A stretch of DNA of 64,000 bases from Akebia trifoliata (GCA_017979445.1 CM030713.1:28005934-28069933), one strand, 5' to 3'; shown: positions 33,118 to 43,207, counted from the stretch's first letter. Numbers and translations are program-made. The notes: generated by a model not told the origin, from the sequence alone.

Positions 33118-33631
33118 AAATAGGGCTACAACTTGGGCAAGTTGGCCAGAGTTCAATTCTAGCTCAAGGGAATTGATGGGCGAACCTAGGTTGAGTAATG
33201 CAGAGCATGAGTTATGCCTAGGTAAGAAGAACTAAACCCAACCTCAATTTGGGTTGAGGATTAGGGCAACCCAAACCCGAGGCTATATAATAATGTATAA
33301 ATATTTTTCTATTAATTATATATTTTTATTTTATTTTATTTAATATATAAAAAATATTTTTTTTATTAATTTTATTTATTGTTTAAGACGTAAAATTTAT
33401 TTGGTAATCATATCAAAACTAGGCTTGATCAATGAGCCCAACCCACTCAACCCATCCAAAACTAACTCACTCAGGCTAACCAGAGTTTAGAAGCTCAAAC
33501 TCACATGAATTGAACTAGGGTTAATGAGCTCAACCTCATTGCTCGGATTCAATTGAGCTTGGGTTGGGGGCTCTACCACTTGAATTGCACCTAGGTATAC
33601 CCTCCAACTAGCCCAAGTTGCAACCTTATTT
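33118..33631. mobile_element. Non-autonomous TIR element, about 514 bp
   Basis: The left end AAATAGGGCTACAACTTGGG pairs with the right end, reversed AAATAAGGTTGCAACTTGGG; the match continues through CAAGTTGG / CTAGTTGG over 28 bases with about four differences. The inside is non-coding, with further inverted motifs (CCCAACC / GGTTGGG). The size and long TIR suit a MITE; the superfamily is not assigned. Confidence 0.6.
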
Positions 33632-34390
33632 ATCGAATCATAGTGAGCTCAAGAGGAAGTGTTGTTATCATTACAAGGAGGAATGATAGAAGAGAATGGA
33701 TCGAATCATCAAAATGACTCACATCATACATCTCCTCTCCTAAGTGGATATATAAGAAATCATCTCATCCAATTAAGAAGATTATAAGGTGCAATAAGAT
33801 AAACATACTCCACTTCTAGATTCCGCAAGTTGTTAAAATCCAAAAGCAGGTCAGAAACCGAAGCTTCCTATACCAACTTTTGGGTTATGGTTCCTACATA
33901 TTTTGGACAGAGTATAAAAATGATTTATTTATTTATTTTCAGATAAAAGTGTCTTATTTATGTCAATGATCAATGCCCCTCAATGTTCTTGGGATTTTAA
34001 ATTATTTATCATAATTTCTACAAAAGTTTTTCAACTAACGCCCCATATCTTTTGGAAACATTTTTTATGCCCTAAAAAGCACTTTCCCCACTAGAGCTAG
34101 GCAGTCAATGTCACAATGAGAGTTATTATACGCTTTTAAATCAAAATAAGTGTTTACATATAAGCCATTCTATTGAAAGCATCAGTGCACCAAAAGAGGT
34201 CTTAGTAAAAACAAAAAATCCCCCTTTTCCTTCGATGTGACATTCAATTACTAGGATAAAAATTTAGAGAATTTTCCCCATAAAATTACCGACAAAAACA
34301 TATTAGAAAGCGAAGAACTTTATCATCACGGCCCCTATTAGGCACAAGTGACTTCTAACTACAATTCTTTAATGGACTCACTTCTCTTTG
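33632..34390. other. Intergenic, no gene recognised
   Basis: AT-rich, with no recognised element or reading frame. It ends at the (AT)n tract at 34395-34426. Confidence 0.5.
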
Positions 34391-34392
34391 AA

Positions 34393-34426
<34 letters not shown>

Positions 34427-34428
<2 letters not shown>

Positions 34429-34807
34429 GTCCCGTTCGCCACCCTTAGTTTTACCACACACTTTAACAAACGCGTTTTGTCTTACATGGGTTAGAAGTTT
34501 CGGAATGAGCTGATTTTTGGTGAGGATGATCTCTATGGTGAGGAGATCATCCTCACCAAAAATCAGCTCATTCCAAAACTTCTAACCCCATCAAAATTGA
34601 TTTACAAAAAATGGACGGTCCACGATTTTTCAACGTGTAAACATGGGGCTAAACATTTCGGAATGGACTGATTTTTGGGGAGGATGATGTTCTAACCATA
34701 GAGATCATCCTCACCAAAAATCAGCTCATTCCAAAACTTCTAACCCATGTAGGACAAAAAACGTTTGTTAAAGTGTGTGGTAAAACTTAGGGTGCTGAAC
34801 ATTTCCC
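34427..34807. mobile_element. TA-flanked foldback MITE, copy 1
   Basis: Lies between (AT)16 (34395-34426) and TATATATATAT at 34808. The terminal arms GGGTCCCGTTCGCCACCCTT and, at the far end, AAACTTAGGGTGCTGAACAT are inversely related, followed by GGTTAGAAGTTTCGGAATGA-type core arms. Each half contains its own hairpin around GAGGATGATCTC / GAGATCATCCTC, and the centre holds AAAAATGGACGGTCCACGA. Confidence 0.75.
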
Positions 34808-34829
34808 TATATATATATGCTCATGAGTT

Positions 34830-35003
34830 TACTTTTTTTTCACTATGGGTAGGAAAGAGAAAGGGGCATTGGCCAAAAACAACATCCATCACTAAAATAA
34901 AAGTAATTTTCTCTCTCCTACCGATTTGGGTGATGTTTAATGAATAATATTTTTGGCCAATGCCCTTTTCTCTCTCTTGCCTATAGCGAAAAAAAAGTAA
35001 CAT
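34830..35003. mobile_element. Foldback element, about 174 bp
   Basis: Two arms of about 55 bp: TTTACTTTTTTTTCACTATG with GGGGCATTGGCCAAAAAC on the left, and GTTTTTGGCCAATGCCC-like with GCGAAAAAAAAGTAA on the right. They are nearly complementary over their length. A MITE-like hairpin with no coding capacity. Confidence 0.7.
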
Positions 35004-35399
35004 TCAAAAACATGATTTGATCCAATGGAGTTGTAAAGGACAAAATTATATGAACTTCAAAAAAAAAATTTAATAATTATTTTTCACCATTGAATTTTAT
35101 TTTTAAATTTGGGTGTTAGGTGGCCGTCCATTTTCAATACCTTAGATCAAGCTTGAAAAATAATATTTATATTTTTTTGAATATGAATATTTTTATGAAA
35201 TCTAAAATGTTGTATTGTTGGATTGTCAATGTGATAATCAATGTGGGCCCAACGACCTTTTTTAAGATTTGAAATCTAAAAAATAAATTTGTGAGCAACG
35301 GACAAGAGAGAAACTTTTTCTATTGCTGATGTCATTGCGTCATATGTCGAACGTTTGTTGGGTTGTGAGTCAAAGGGCGTGTACCATTTAAAAAGAAAA

Positions 35400-35513
35400 A
35401 TTCGGCACTTTAAGTACATATTTTTTTATATAATAAAAAAAATTCAATTCTTGAAGTGCCGATTTTTTTTTATTATTATTAAAAAATAAAATCAGCACTT
35501 CAAGTGCCGATTT
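35400..35513. repeat. Triple GGCACTTGAAGTGCC-type palindromic motif
   Basis: TTCGGCACTTTAAG at 35401, CTTGAAGTGCCGAT at 35450 and ATCAGCACTTCAAGTGCCGA at 35491-35510 are inverted and direct copies of one word. The last is itself a near-perfect palindrome. Confidence 0.7.
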
Positions 35514-35894
35514 GGATTTCTTTTGATAATTATAAAAAATGTATTACTTTTTTTATAATAATTTTTTTTATAGTTTCCCCTTCCCTTTATTATTTACCTC
35601 CTTTAATTTTACTATATTTTCTATTATACCCCTTTAATACACTTTATTATTTTTCATCTTTTACCCCTTTAATATCTAATATCACTTTTTAAAATAATAC
35701 TTCTCTAACTCTATTTTTTTTTTTTACCCTCATAACTTGAAAGAGAATATCCTTTTACTTTATTATATTTTTTTTTTTACCCCTTTAATTCTTTTTCATC
35801 TCTTATTCTTTCAATCTCAATTATTTTTTAATAATACCCCTTCCTCCAAGTTATAGTTTCTTAAAATTTACTTTATTTTATTTATTCTTTAGCT
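35514..35894. other. T/C-rich AT-rich stretch, no gene
   Basis: Repeated TTTACCCCTTTAAT-like words (about 35570-35830) give a low-complexity pyrimidine-rich tract. No coding signal. Confidence 0.5.
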
Positions 35895-36000
35895 TCTTAC
35901 CATAGAAATCATCCTCATAAAAAAGTAGTTTAATCTAAAACTTTTAAGTCATGTAGGACAATGTTGACTCTCTAAAGTTGGTTGTTGTACGTCACCTTAT
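35895..36000. mobile_element. TA-flanked MITE, partial copy
   Basis: Diverged right half: TACCATAGAAATCATCCTC, then ACTTTTAAGTCATGTAGGAC, then CACCTTATATATATA, matching the order in copy 1 (34696-34815). Confidence 0.5.
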
Positions 36001-36159
36001 ATATATATATATATATGAGATTGCAACATCAACAGTTGAGTGGTAGTGTACTAGAAGCACTTCCAAGTTTAGAAGTTCTTTCATGAGTTGTCAAGTATTT
36101 GGTAAAATCTTTATTCTAAAAGCCCATTTGGGTGTATATATATATATATATATATATAT

Positions 36160-36538
36160 GGGGAGCGTTCAATGGCCAACTTTTTAGCAAACTTTTTGGC
36201 AAAACATTTTTCAAAACATGAGTTAGAGGTTTTGGAATGGGCTGATTTTTGGTGAGGATGATCTCTACGGTGAGGAGATCATCATCACCAAAAATCAGCC
36301 CATTCCAAAACTTCTAACCACATCAAAAACAGTTTACAAAAAATGGACGGTCCATGATTTTTCAGCTGGTAAACATGGGTTAGAAGTTTTAGAATTGGCT
36401 GATTTTTGGTGAGGATGATCTACTCACCGTAGAGATCATCCTCACCAAAAATCAGCCCATTCCAAAACCTCTAACCCATGTTTTGAAAAATGTTTTGCCA
36501 AAAAGTTTGCTAAAAAGTTTGCCCTTGAACGCTACCCT
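36160..36538. mobile_element. TA-flanked foldback MITE, copy 2
   Basis: Between (TA)n at 36134-36159 and TATATATATATATA at 36539. The terminal arms GGGGAGCGTTCAATGGCCAA and TTGCCCTTGAACGCTACCC are inverted. The internal arms GGTTTTGGAATGGGCTGATT and the central AATGGACGGTCCATG are as in the family. Confidence 0.8.
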
Positions 36539-36551
36539 ATATATATATATA

Positions 36552-36894
36552 GGGTAGCATTCAAGGGCAAACTTTTTGGTAAAACATTTTTCAAAACATG
36601 AGTTAGAAGTTTTGGAATGGGCTGATTTTTAATGAGGATGATCTCTGCGGTGAGGAGATCATCCTCACCAAAAATCAGCCCATTCCAAAACTTCTAACCC
36701 ATGTTTACAAGTTGAAATATCGTGGACCGTCCATTTTTTGTAAACTATTTTTTGATAGGGTTAGAAGTTTTGGAATGGGCTTATTTTTGGTGATGATGAT
36801 CTCCTCACCGTAGAGATCATCCTCACCCAAAATCAGCCCATTCAAAAACTTCTAACTCATGTTTTGCCAAAAAGTTAGCCATTGAATGGGCCCC
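36552..36894. mobile_element. TA-flanked foldback MITE, copy 3
   Basis: Shares a (TA)7 tract with copy 2, so the two sit head to head. Left end GGGTAGCATTCAAGGGCAAA, right end AGCCATTGAATGGGCCCC, then (AT)n. Core arms and central ATCGTGGACCGTCCATTTTT are present. Confidence 0.8.
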
Positions 36895-36912
36895 ATATAT
36901 ATATATATATAT

Positions 36913-37116
36913 GTTTACAAGTTGAAATATCGTGGACCGTCCATTTTTTGTAAACTATTTTTTGATAGGGTTAGAAGTTTTGGAATGGGCTTATTTTTGG
37001 TGATGATGATCTCCTCACCGTAGAGATCATCCTCACCCAAAATCAGCCCATTCAAAAACTTCTAACTCATGTTTTGAAAAATGTTTTGCCAAAAAGTTAG
37101 CCATTGAATGGGCCCC
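36913..37116. mobile_element. Half MITE, near-exact repeat of the right half of copy 3
   Basis: Begins GTTTACAAGTTGAAATATCG and ends AATGGGCCCC before (AT)n, duplicating 36706-36894. It has 16 extra bases (TTGAAAAATGTTTTG region) near its end, so it is not a copy of the present copy 3 in detail. Confidence 0.75.
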
Positions 37117-37150
<34 letters not shown>

Positions 37151-38571
37151 TTTATAACTATTAGAAGTTGAAAAGTTAAAAAAAGGTTTGTTTGGATTAA
37201 TTAAAAAATAAAAATTCTTAATCTTAACTTTTCAAAAAGCGAAAGGAAAACTCCTAAACTTACTTTCTTCCGCAATTATTTTCCATCCAAACATGGCCTA
37301 TATTGCATTTGAAAAATGAAGACAATACAAGAGATCATTAACTAAAAGAAGGAGACATTTTTGTAGAAAACTCCAATAATTTCTTTCATATTTGACTTCT
37401 CGCAAGAGTGAGATACCAAATGAGTTTAACCAACATCAACTTCTGAATTTTATGAAAATTTAGAAGATGAGCATCAAACTTGTTTTTTGATTCAAGAGAG
37501 TGTTTTCGATGGGCAATTAACTAAAAGAACGCATCTGCAGCACTAAAGTTGCCCAATGCATCTCGAAACACTACCCCAATTAACCCTAGACTGGCTACTT
37601 TAATTTGATTATGAAAACTAGTTTAGTTTATTTAATGTAAACAATTCATTTTCAACAAATGTTCCTTTCTAGGGAAATTTAAAAGAAAAATGATTTTTTG
37701 TATATGACAACCCAACATACTTTTCATGAGGACTTGACAAAATATCTAGGCTGTATGTAGTAAGTATACTAACTAACGTTTTTTTTATACATATTTTTTC
37801 TGTCATCGATAGTTATTTGGGTTAGATTCTCCAGTCGAATGATGCTTAACAAGAAATGGTCCAAGAATGACCCATAACGTCTGTTTGTTACAGTTTTTTG
37901 GACTTTAAACTAGAAAGGCGCATTTGTTGATAACGACTTCTGTTTCAACAACTTTTTTCAAATAGTATAAAATTACATTTTTGAGAAGCCTTACTGGGGT
38001 TGCTTTTGCGAGAGAGCCACTATGAGAAGCCAACATCGAAACAACTGAAACAATTCGACCTCTATGTAACAAACGAGATTCTCCCACAATGTGAAAAAAG
38101 CCCAAATTTGATGGACAAAAACATCGAATTTTTTATTGTCAATTTTTTTTTTCATCAGGTCGACATTGTCAAATTAATGAAGGATAGGAGAAACTCGACA
38201 GCTCTAAGCCATCAAATCTGAGAACATAAAAAATTTTGGCGGTTCTGTCAAAATTCAGTTTCTAAAATTTGTGGGCCTTGACCCATCAAATTTTACTGTA
38301 GAATTTTTCAGTTTTCAGGTAGATCCCTGGATGCAGTTTCCTAGACTTTGAGTTTCTACTTCTCTTAGGCACAAAATCTTAAAGGAAAAGCTGGAATATG
38401 TAACAAACAAGCCCTAAGATGTGGAAGAGAAATACATGTTTTCTACGTATCGATATAAATTCAACATGAATAAATTTATATCGAGAATATAACTAAAATT
38501 ATATCTATCATAAAACGATTTTTTGTGGAAGTAATGGAAAATATGAAATGAGTAACAAGGTTAGGAATTAT

Positions 38572-38690
38572 AGCTGCTATTGCTACACCAACTTTTTCTA
38601 ATGCCACCCCAAGATATGAGCTAATCTTTGGTGAGTTACACATGAATTGGGTAGCATTAGCAAAAGTTGGTGTTGCAATAGAATCCCTCT
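38572..38690. mobile_element. Miniature hairpin element, about 115 bp (family H1)
   Basis: Arms TATTGCTACACCAACTTTTT and (reverse complement) TATTGCAACACCAACTTTTG, with CTAATG and ACCC also shared. Further copies are at about 44372-44490, 50119-50237 and 55896-56014 by tandem duplication. A relative is at 41453-41550. Confidence 0.7.
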
Positions 38691-38970
38691 TCTTATATGT
38701 GTGTGTGTGATTGGCTGATTAGGTCATTAACAATGATTGGTCGCCCAAGAGTTTTTCAGCTTTTCTAGAGCTCGGGTGGTTAGTATATCAAACATAGTGA
38801 ATCACTCTCATCTCCTCCCATGGATGTAGAATCTCTATTTATATTCTTCTCTTTTATCTTTTTTATATTTCATCAGTAATTTGCTCTACGATCTACAAAT
38901 TGCCCAATTATTGGGCCATATATAGCACATTACCTAATCCAAACCTCACCAAATCAAATGATATTAACTA

Positions 38971-39011
<41 letters not shown>

Positions 39012-39087
39012 GCCGTCCTAGCAATATAAGTGATGGAATGGTTAGAATAATTTAAGCCACTTTTTGTCTACCTAATCTTTCACAAAA

Positions 39088-39269
39088 ATGGACCGTCCAT
39101 TTTTTGTAAACCATTTTTGATGGGGTTAGAAATTTTGAAATGGGCTGATTTTTTGTGGTGATGATGATCTCCTCACCGTAGAGATCATCCTCACTAAAAA
39201 TCAACCCATTCCAAAATCTCTAACCCATGTTTTGAAAAATGCTTTGCCAAAATGTTTGTTGCTGAACAT
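39088..39269. mobile_element. TA-flanked MITE, right half at unit start
   Basis: Starts at the central ATGGACCGTCCATTTTTTGT, runs through GGGCTGATTTTTTGTGGTGA and GATCTCCTCACCGTAGAGAT, and ends GTTGCTGAACATT before ATATATATAT. The left half is missing, so the unit boundary falls inside a MITE. Copies: 44868-45049 and 50615-50796. Confidence 0.7.
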
Positions 39270-39290
39270 TATATATATATGTGTGTGTGT

Positions 39291-39679
39291 CAGGTTCAAG
39301 GGACATATGAGAAAACATATGTAAAAACTATGTAACATTAATAAATTTTCAAAATATGGGTTAGAAATTTCGGATTGAGCTGATTTTTGTGAGGATGATC
39401 TCTATGATGGGAAGATCATCCGAAAAAAAAAAAAGTTCAATCTGAAACTTCTAACCCCATTAAAAGTGATTTAAAATGTGGACCGTTGATTTTTTAACAA
39501 TTTTTGTCAATAATTTGTAAATCACTTTTGATGGATTTAGAAGTTTCTGATTGAGCTGATTTTTTGTGAGGATGATCTTCGCATCATTGTGGCCATCCTC
39601 GCAAAAAATCAGCTCAATCTAAAACCTCTAACCCATATCTTGAAAAACCATTGTTTTTTCATATGTTTTTACGTATGTC

Positions 39680-39681
<2 letters not shown>
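39291..39681. mobile_element. TA-flanked foldback MITE, variant with CATATG ends
   Basis: Left end CAGGTTCAAGGGACATATGA, right end TTTTTACGTATGTCC followed by (AT)n; on the left is ATATATATATGTGTGTGTGT. Internal arms GGATTGAGCTGATTTTTGTG. Copies: 45071-45462 and 50818-51208. Confidence 0.75.
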
Positions 39682-39733
<52 letters not shown>

Positions 39734-39735
<2 letters not shown>

Positions 39736-40069
39736 GGCGGTTCAAGGGCCATATGTAAAAACATATGAAAAAACAATGGTTTTTCAAGATATGGGTTAGA
39801 GGTTTTGGATTGAGCTGATTTTTTGCGATGATGGCCACTATGATGCAAAGATCATCCTCACAAAAAATCAGCTCAATCATAAACTTCTAAATCACTTTTA
39901 ATGGGGTTAGAAGTTTCAGATTTGACTAATTTTTTTTTCGAATGATCTTTCCATCATAGAGATCATCCTCACAAAAAATCAGTTCAATTTGAAACTTCTA
40001 ACCTATATTTTGAAAATTTATTAATGTTACATTGTTTTTACATATGTTTTCTCATATGGCCCTTGAACC

Positions 40070-40072
<3 letters not shown>
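39734..40072. mobile_element. TA-flanked foldback MITE, inverted neighbour
   Basis: Left end GGGGCGGTTCAAGGGCCATA, right end TCATATGGCCCTTGAACCTGA, then ATATATAT. It lies opposite to the previous copy across (AT)n. Copies: about 45485-45823 and 51231-51570. Confidence 0.8.
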
Positions 40073-40103
<31 letters not shown>

Positions 40104-40104
<1 letters not shown>

Positions 40105-40514
40105 CGGGTCAGGTTCAAGGGCCATATGAAAAAACATATGTAAAAATAATGTAACATTAATAAAATTTTAAAATATTAGTTAGAAGTTTCGGACTGAGCT
40201 GATTTTTTGTGAAGATGATCTCTATGATGGGAAGATCATCCGAAAAAAAAAAATCAGTCCAATCTGAAACTTCTAACCCCATTAAAAGTGATTTAAAATG
40301 TAGACTGTCGATTTTTTGCCAACTTTTTTCAATAATTTGTAAATCACTTTTGATGAATGTAGAAGTTTTTGATTGAGCTGATTTTTCGTGAGGATGATCT
40401 GCTCATCATAGTGACCATCCTCGCAAAAAATCAGCTCAATCCAAAACCTCTAACCCATATTTTGAAAAACCATTGTTTTTTCATATGTTTTTACATATGG
40501 CCCTTGAACTACCC

Positions 40515-40516
<2 letters not shown>
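40104..40516. mobile_element. TA-flanked foldback MITE, third full copy in unit 1
   Basis: Left end GCGGGTCAGGTTCAAGGGCC, right end GGCCCTTGAACTACCCCC, flanked on both sides by (AT)n (40073-40103, 40517-40560). Copies: 45855-46267 and 51637-52049. Confidence 0.8.
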
Positions 40517-40564
<48 letters not shown>

Positions 40565-41452
40565 TTGCAACATCAACAGTTGAGTGGTAGTGTACAAGAA
40601 GCACCTCCAGGGGGTTAGAAGTTCTTTCAGGAGTTGTCAAGTATTTGGTAAAATCTTCATCCTAAAAGCCCGTTTGGGTATATATATATATATTCTTGAA
40701 ACTCCTTAATCTTAACTTTTCAAAAAGCGAAAGGAAAACTCTTAAATTTACTTTCTTCCACAATTATTTTCCATCCAAACATGGCCTATATTGCGTTTGA
40801 AAAATGAAGACAATACAAGAGGTCATTAACTAAAATAATGAGACATTTTTGTAGAAAACTCCTATAATTTCTTTCATATCTGACTTCTCGCAAGAGTGAG
40901 ATACCAAATGAGTTTAAGCAACATCAACTTCTGAATTTTATGAAAATCTAGAAGATGAGCATCAAACATGTTTTTTGATCCAAGAGAGTGTTTTCGATGG
41001 GCAATTAACTAAAAGAACGCATCTGCAGCACTAAAGCTGCCCAATGCATCTCGAAACACTACCCCAATTAACCCTAGACTGGCTACTTTTGATTATGAAA
41101 ACTAGTTTAGTTTATTTAATGTAAACAATTCATTTTCAATTGTTACTAATCTAGATTCGAGAAAATATATAATAAAATTAAGCTGATTTAAAACAGTTTG
41201 ACTCATCAAAAATGAGATAGCATGGACAAACCAACTAATATTTGGTAAGTGCATAGTGGAGAGGAGACACCGAATTTGAAAACCATGTTTGTTGGCTACC
41301 AGAAAAACTATTTACCAAGATTATAGATTTATTCCTTAAAAAATCATTATGTATGATTATCAAAATTTAAATGTGTGATCCAAGAAATTTTTCTGGATGA
41401 TTCGAAGAGAATAAGTTTGTTTTTATATGTTATTCTTGCAATAAATAAACAG

Positions 41453-41550
41453 AGCTGCTATTGCCACACCAATCCCTATGTAAATCATTGAAGAATTGCT
41501 CACAGTTAGTGTGGCTTTAGTTAAAGTTGGTGTGGCAATAGTAACTCTCT
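41453..41550. mobile_element. Miniature hairpin element, relative of H1
   Basis: Arms GCTGCTATTGCCACACCAA and, reversed, TATTGCCACACCAACTTT around a 50-bp middle. Shares AGCTGCTATTGC-ACACCAA with the H1 family. Copies: about 47194-47291 and 52976-53073. Confidence 0.65.
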
Positions 41551-41945
41551 ACAACACTGTCAAATAATGTTTTTGCAACAAATTATATATTTTTTTTTCC
41601 CCCCAAATTTTCGAAAAGTAGAATACTTCAACAAAGGAATAAATAATTTTTTTTTTTTTAAGCACAAACTAGTGGGAAATATTATTTACTTGACCCATAC
41701 CCAACTGGACATCTCTCATGCGATTTGTGCTGTAAGTTAGTTTCTCAAACAACCTCCTTAATTGCATTTAATTATTACTTGGTTGCTCCTATTCTTAATT
41801 TTTTTTTTTGTTGATTATAAATTTTATTAAATCAGAAAAAGAGCGGAGATGGACATCACAACTAGAGAAAGAAAGAAAGAAAAAGAAAAAAAAAACAAGA
41901 GAAACACAAGAAGACAGGACCAAAAAGGCCCCAACGACCATCGCC

Positions 41946-42312
41946 TTGTATGGTGATGCTAGCTGGGCAAGTGATACCAATGATCATCGTCTTGTATTTT
42001 CTTGAGACACTCTTTTGGAAGAGTAGAAGACACCAATCATTGTTTGCTCCAGTACGGAATGTGTGTACCATTAAACAAGTTATGTTTTTGAAGAGCTAAT
42101 ATGTCTACATGCATTGATGTTCGGTTCTTTGGGGGTCTTATTTTTCACGAAGGACAAAACATCTTGAGGTTGATTGTCATTTTATTAGTGAAAAAATTCT
42201 TACTGGAGTTAAATAAAAAATGGCATGTACCTCAAATAAAGACTATTTAGTTATCCGATATCTTCATTAAAGTAAAGTGCTTCCATCGTATCATCACAAT
42301 TTTCATTTTCTT
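41946..42312 (+). pseudogene. copia RNase H relic in tandem unit 1
   Basis: The frame opens LYGDASWASDTNDHRLVFS, matching copia RNase H (ADADWAS-D-DR-S). Shifted frames give VCSSTECVYH (SSTEAEY), ICLHALMF and KHLEVDCHFISEKIL, the typical end of copia polyprotein (KH-E-D-HF-REK). VLPSYHHNF marks the C-terminus. The rest of the element is gone. Duplicated in units 2 and 3. Confidence 0.7.
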
Positions 42313-42327
42313 TTTCTTTTTTCAAGG

Positions 42328-42685
42328 GTAATTACCATTTCGTGAGTTGAATATGACGAAATTCCAATTCTAGATAACTATTCTTTTTAGTTCCCAAAAC
42401 GTGAACAATGAGATCGTATGTTTTTCAATTGACGATCTTTGCATGTTTAAAGTAACAATCTCACTGATTTTTTTTTTCTTCCAAAGTGACAATTTCACTA
42501 GTTTATACAGTGATGAGCTTACTAAAAGTAGTGAACCTGCGAGATTGTCACTTTAAATTGTGAGATCGTCACTTGAAGAATCTGCGATCTTGTTGTTCAC
42601 ATTTTGGGAATTAAAATGTAGTAATCCGGAATTGGAATTTCATCAAAAGTTGATCACGTTTTCTGGAATTGGACTCATTATTCCT
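42328..42685. mobile_element. Foldback MITE with about 60-bp inner arms
   Basis: GAAATTCCAATTCTAGATAA...TTCCCAAAACGTGAACAATG...GAGATCG on the left pairs with the right arm GCGATCTTG...TTCACATTTTGGGAATT...CCGGAATTGGAATTTC. Weaker pairing extends outward. Inside are further AGATTGTCACTTT-type inverted words. Copies: about 48074-48431 and 53849-54208. Confidence 0.7.
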
Positions 42686-43107
42686 TTCTTGCTTGACAAT
42701 ATTGGGAGATCAAATAGGACTCCTAGTACCAAATGTTAGTATTCCATCTACTTCCCTTTCTAGAGTATACAGGTAAGGGATGCAATGTGGCACGAATGTG
42801 ATGAAATACATCTAGAACCGTAGATCTATGCTCCTTAGGATACACGGCTGCACTTCCCCATAACAAATGTATCTCGAGGGAACCATGTATCATGAGGAGC
42901 ACATATTTACTGTTCCTGAACTAGTCACGTTAGGTAGTTGATTGAGTTTGCCACATGGAGTAGTCAGATTATCACGACTCATACCAACTTTTCTCTCAAA
43001 AAATTTATCATTCTGTGTATAGTCTGAGCCTAAACTCACTTTATCAAATGATCTCAAACATTTGATAGAGAGTCGTGATAATCTAACCCTCCCCTCAAAC
43101 ATACACC

Positions 43108-43207
43108 CCCCATCATAGAACCCTAGATCATTTGCCTCAGGATACACAAGAAAATATTTATGATTTTGTGTATCCCAAGGCAAATGATCTACGATTCTAT
43201 GATGGGG
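43108..43207. repeat. 100-nt hairpin with about 45-bp stem
   Basis: CCCCATCATAGAACCCTAGA with TCATTTGCCTCAGGATACAC on the 5' arm faces GTGTATCCCAAGGCAAATGA and TCTACGATTCTATGATGGGG on the 3' arm, with a short AT-rich loop. Copies at 48855-48954 and 54632-54731. A 106-codon minus-strand frame covers it but shows no known domain. Confidence 0.8.

Larger units (their letters stand above)
36020..39087. repeat. Older, diverged, shortened copy of the 5.75-kb tandem unit
   Basis: 36020-36140 matches 40560-40692; 37195-37660 matches 40710-41140; 37677-39087 matches 43469-44867 at clearly lower identity than the units share among themselves. Compared with unit 1 it lacks the 2.33 kb corresponding to 41140-43468 and carries an extra 1-kb MITE cluster (36160-37116). 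Confidence 0.85.

Noticed and set aside
36001..36020. Alternating TA tracts as candidate promoters (TATA boxes)
   Set aside because: There is no gene downstream and the tracts are variable microsatellites at MITE borders.
39659..40590. Open frames ending in long IYIYIYIY stretches (also in units 2 and 3)
   Set aside because: These are translations of (TA)n microsatellites joined to MITE arms, present on both strands because the arms are inverted repeats.
41795..42071. Lysine-rich and phenylalanine-rich frames on opposite strands (repeated at 47507 and 53319)
   Set aside because: They come from a poly-purine tract (AAAGAAAGAAAGAAAAAG) next to the copia RNase H relic; only the LYGDASWASD part has meaning.
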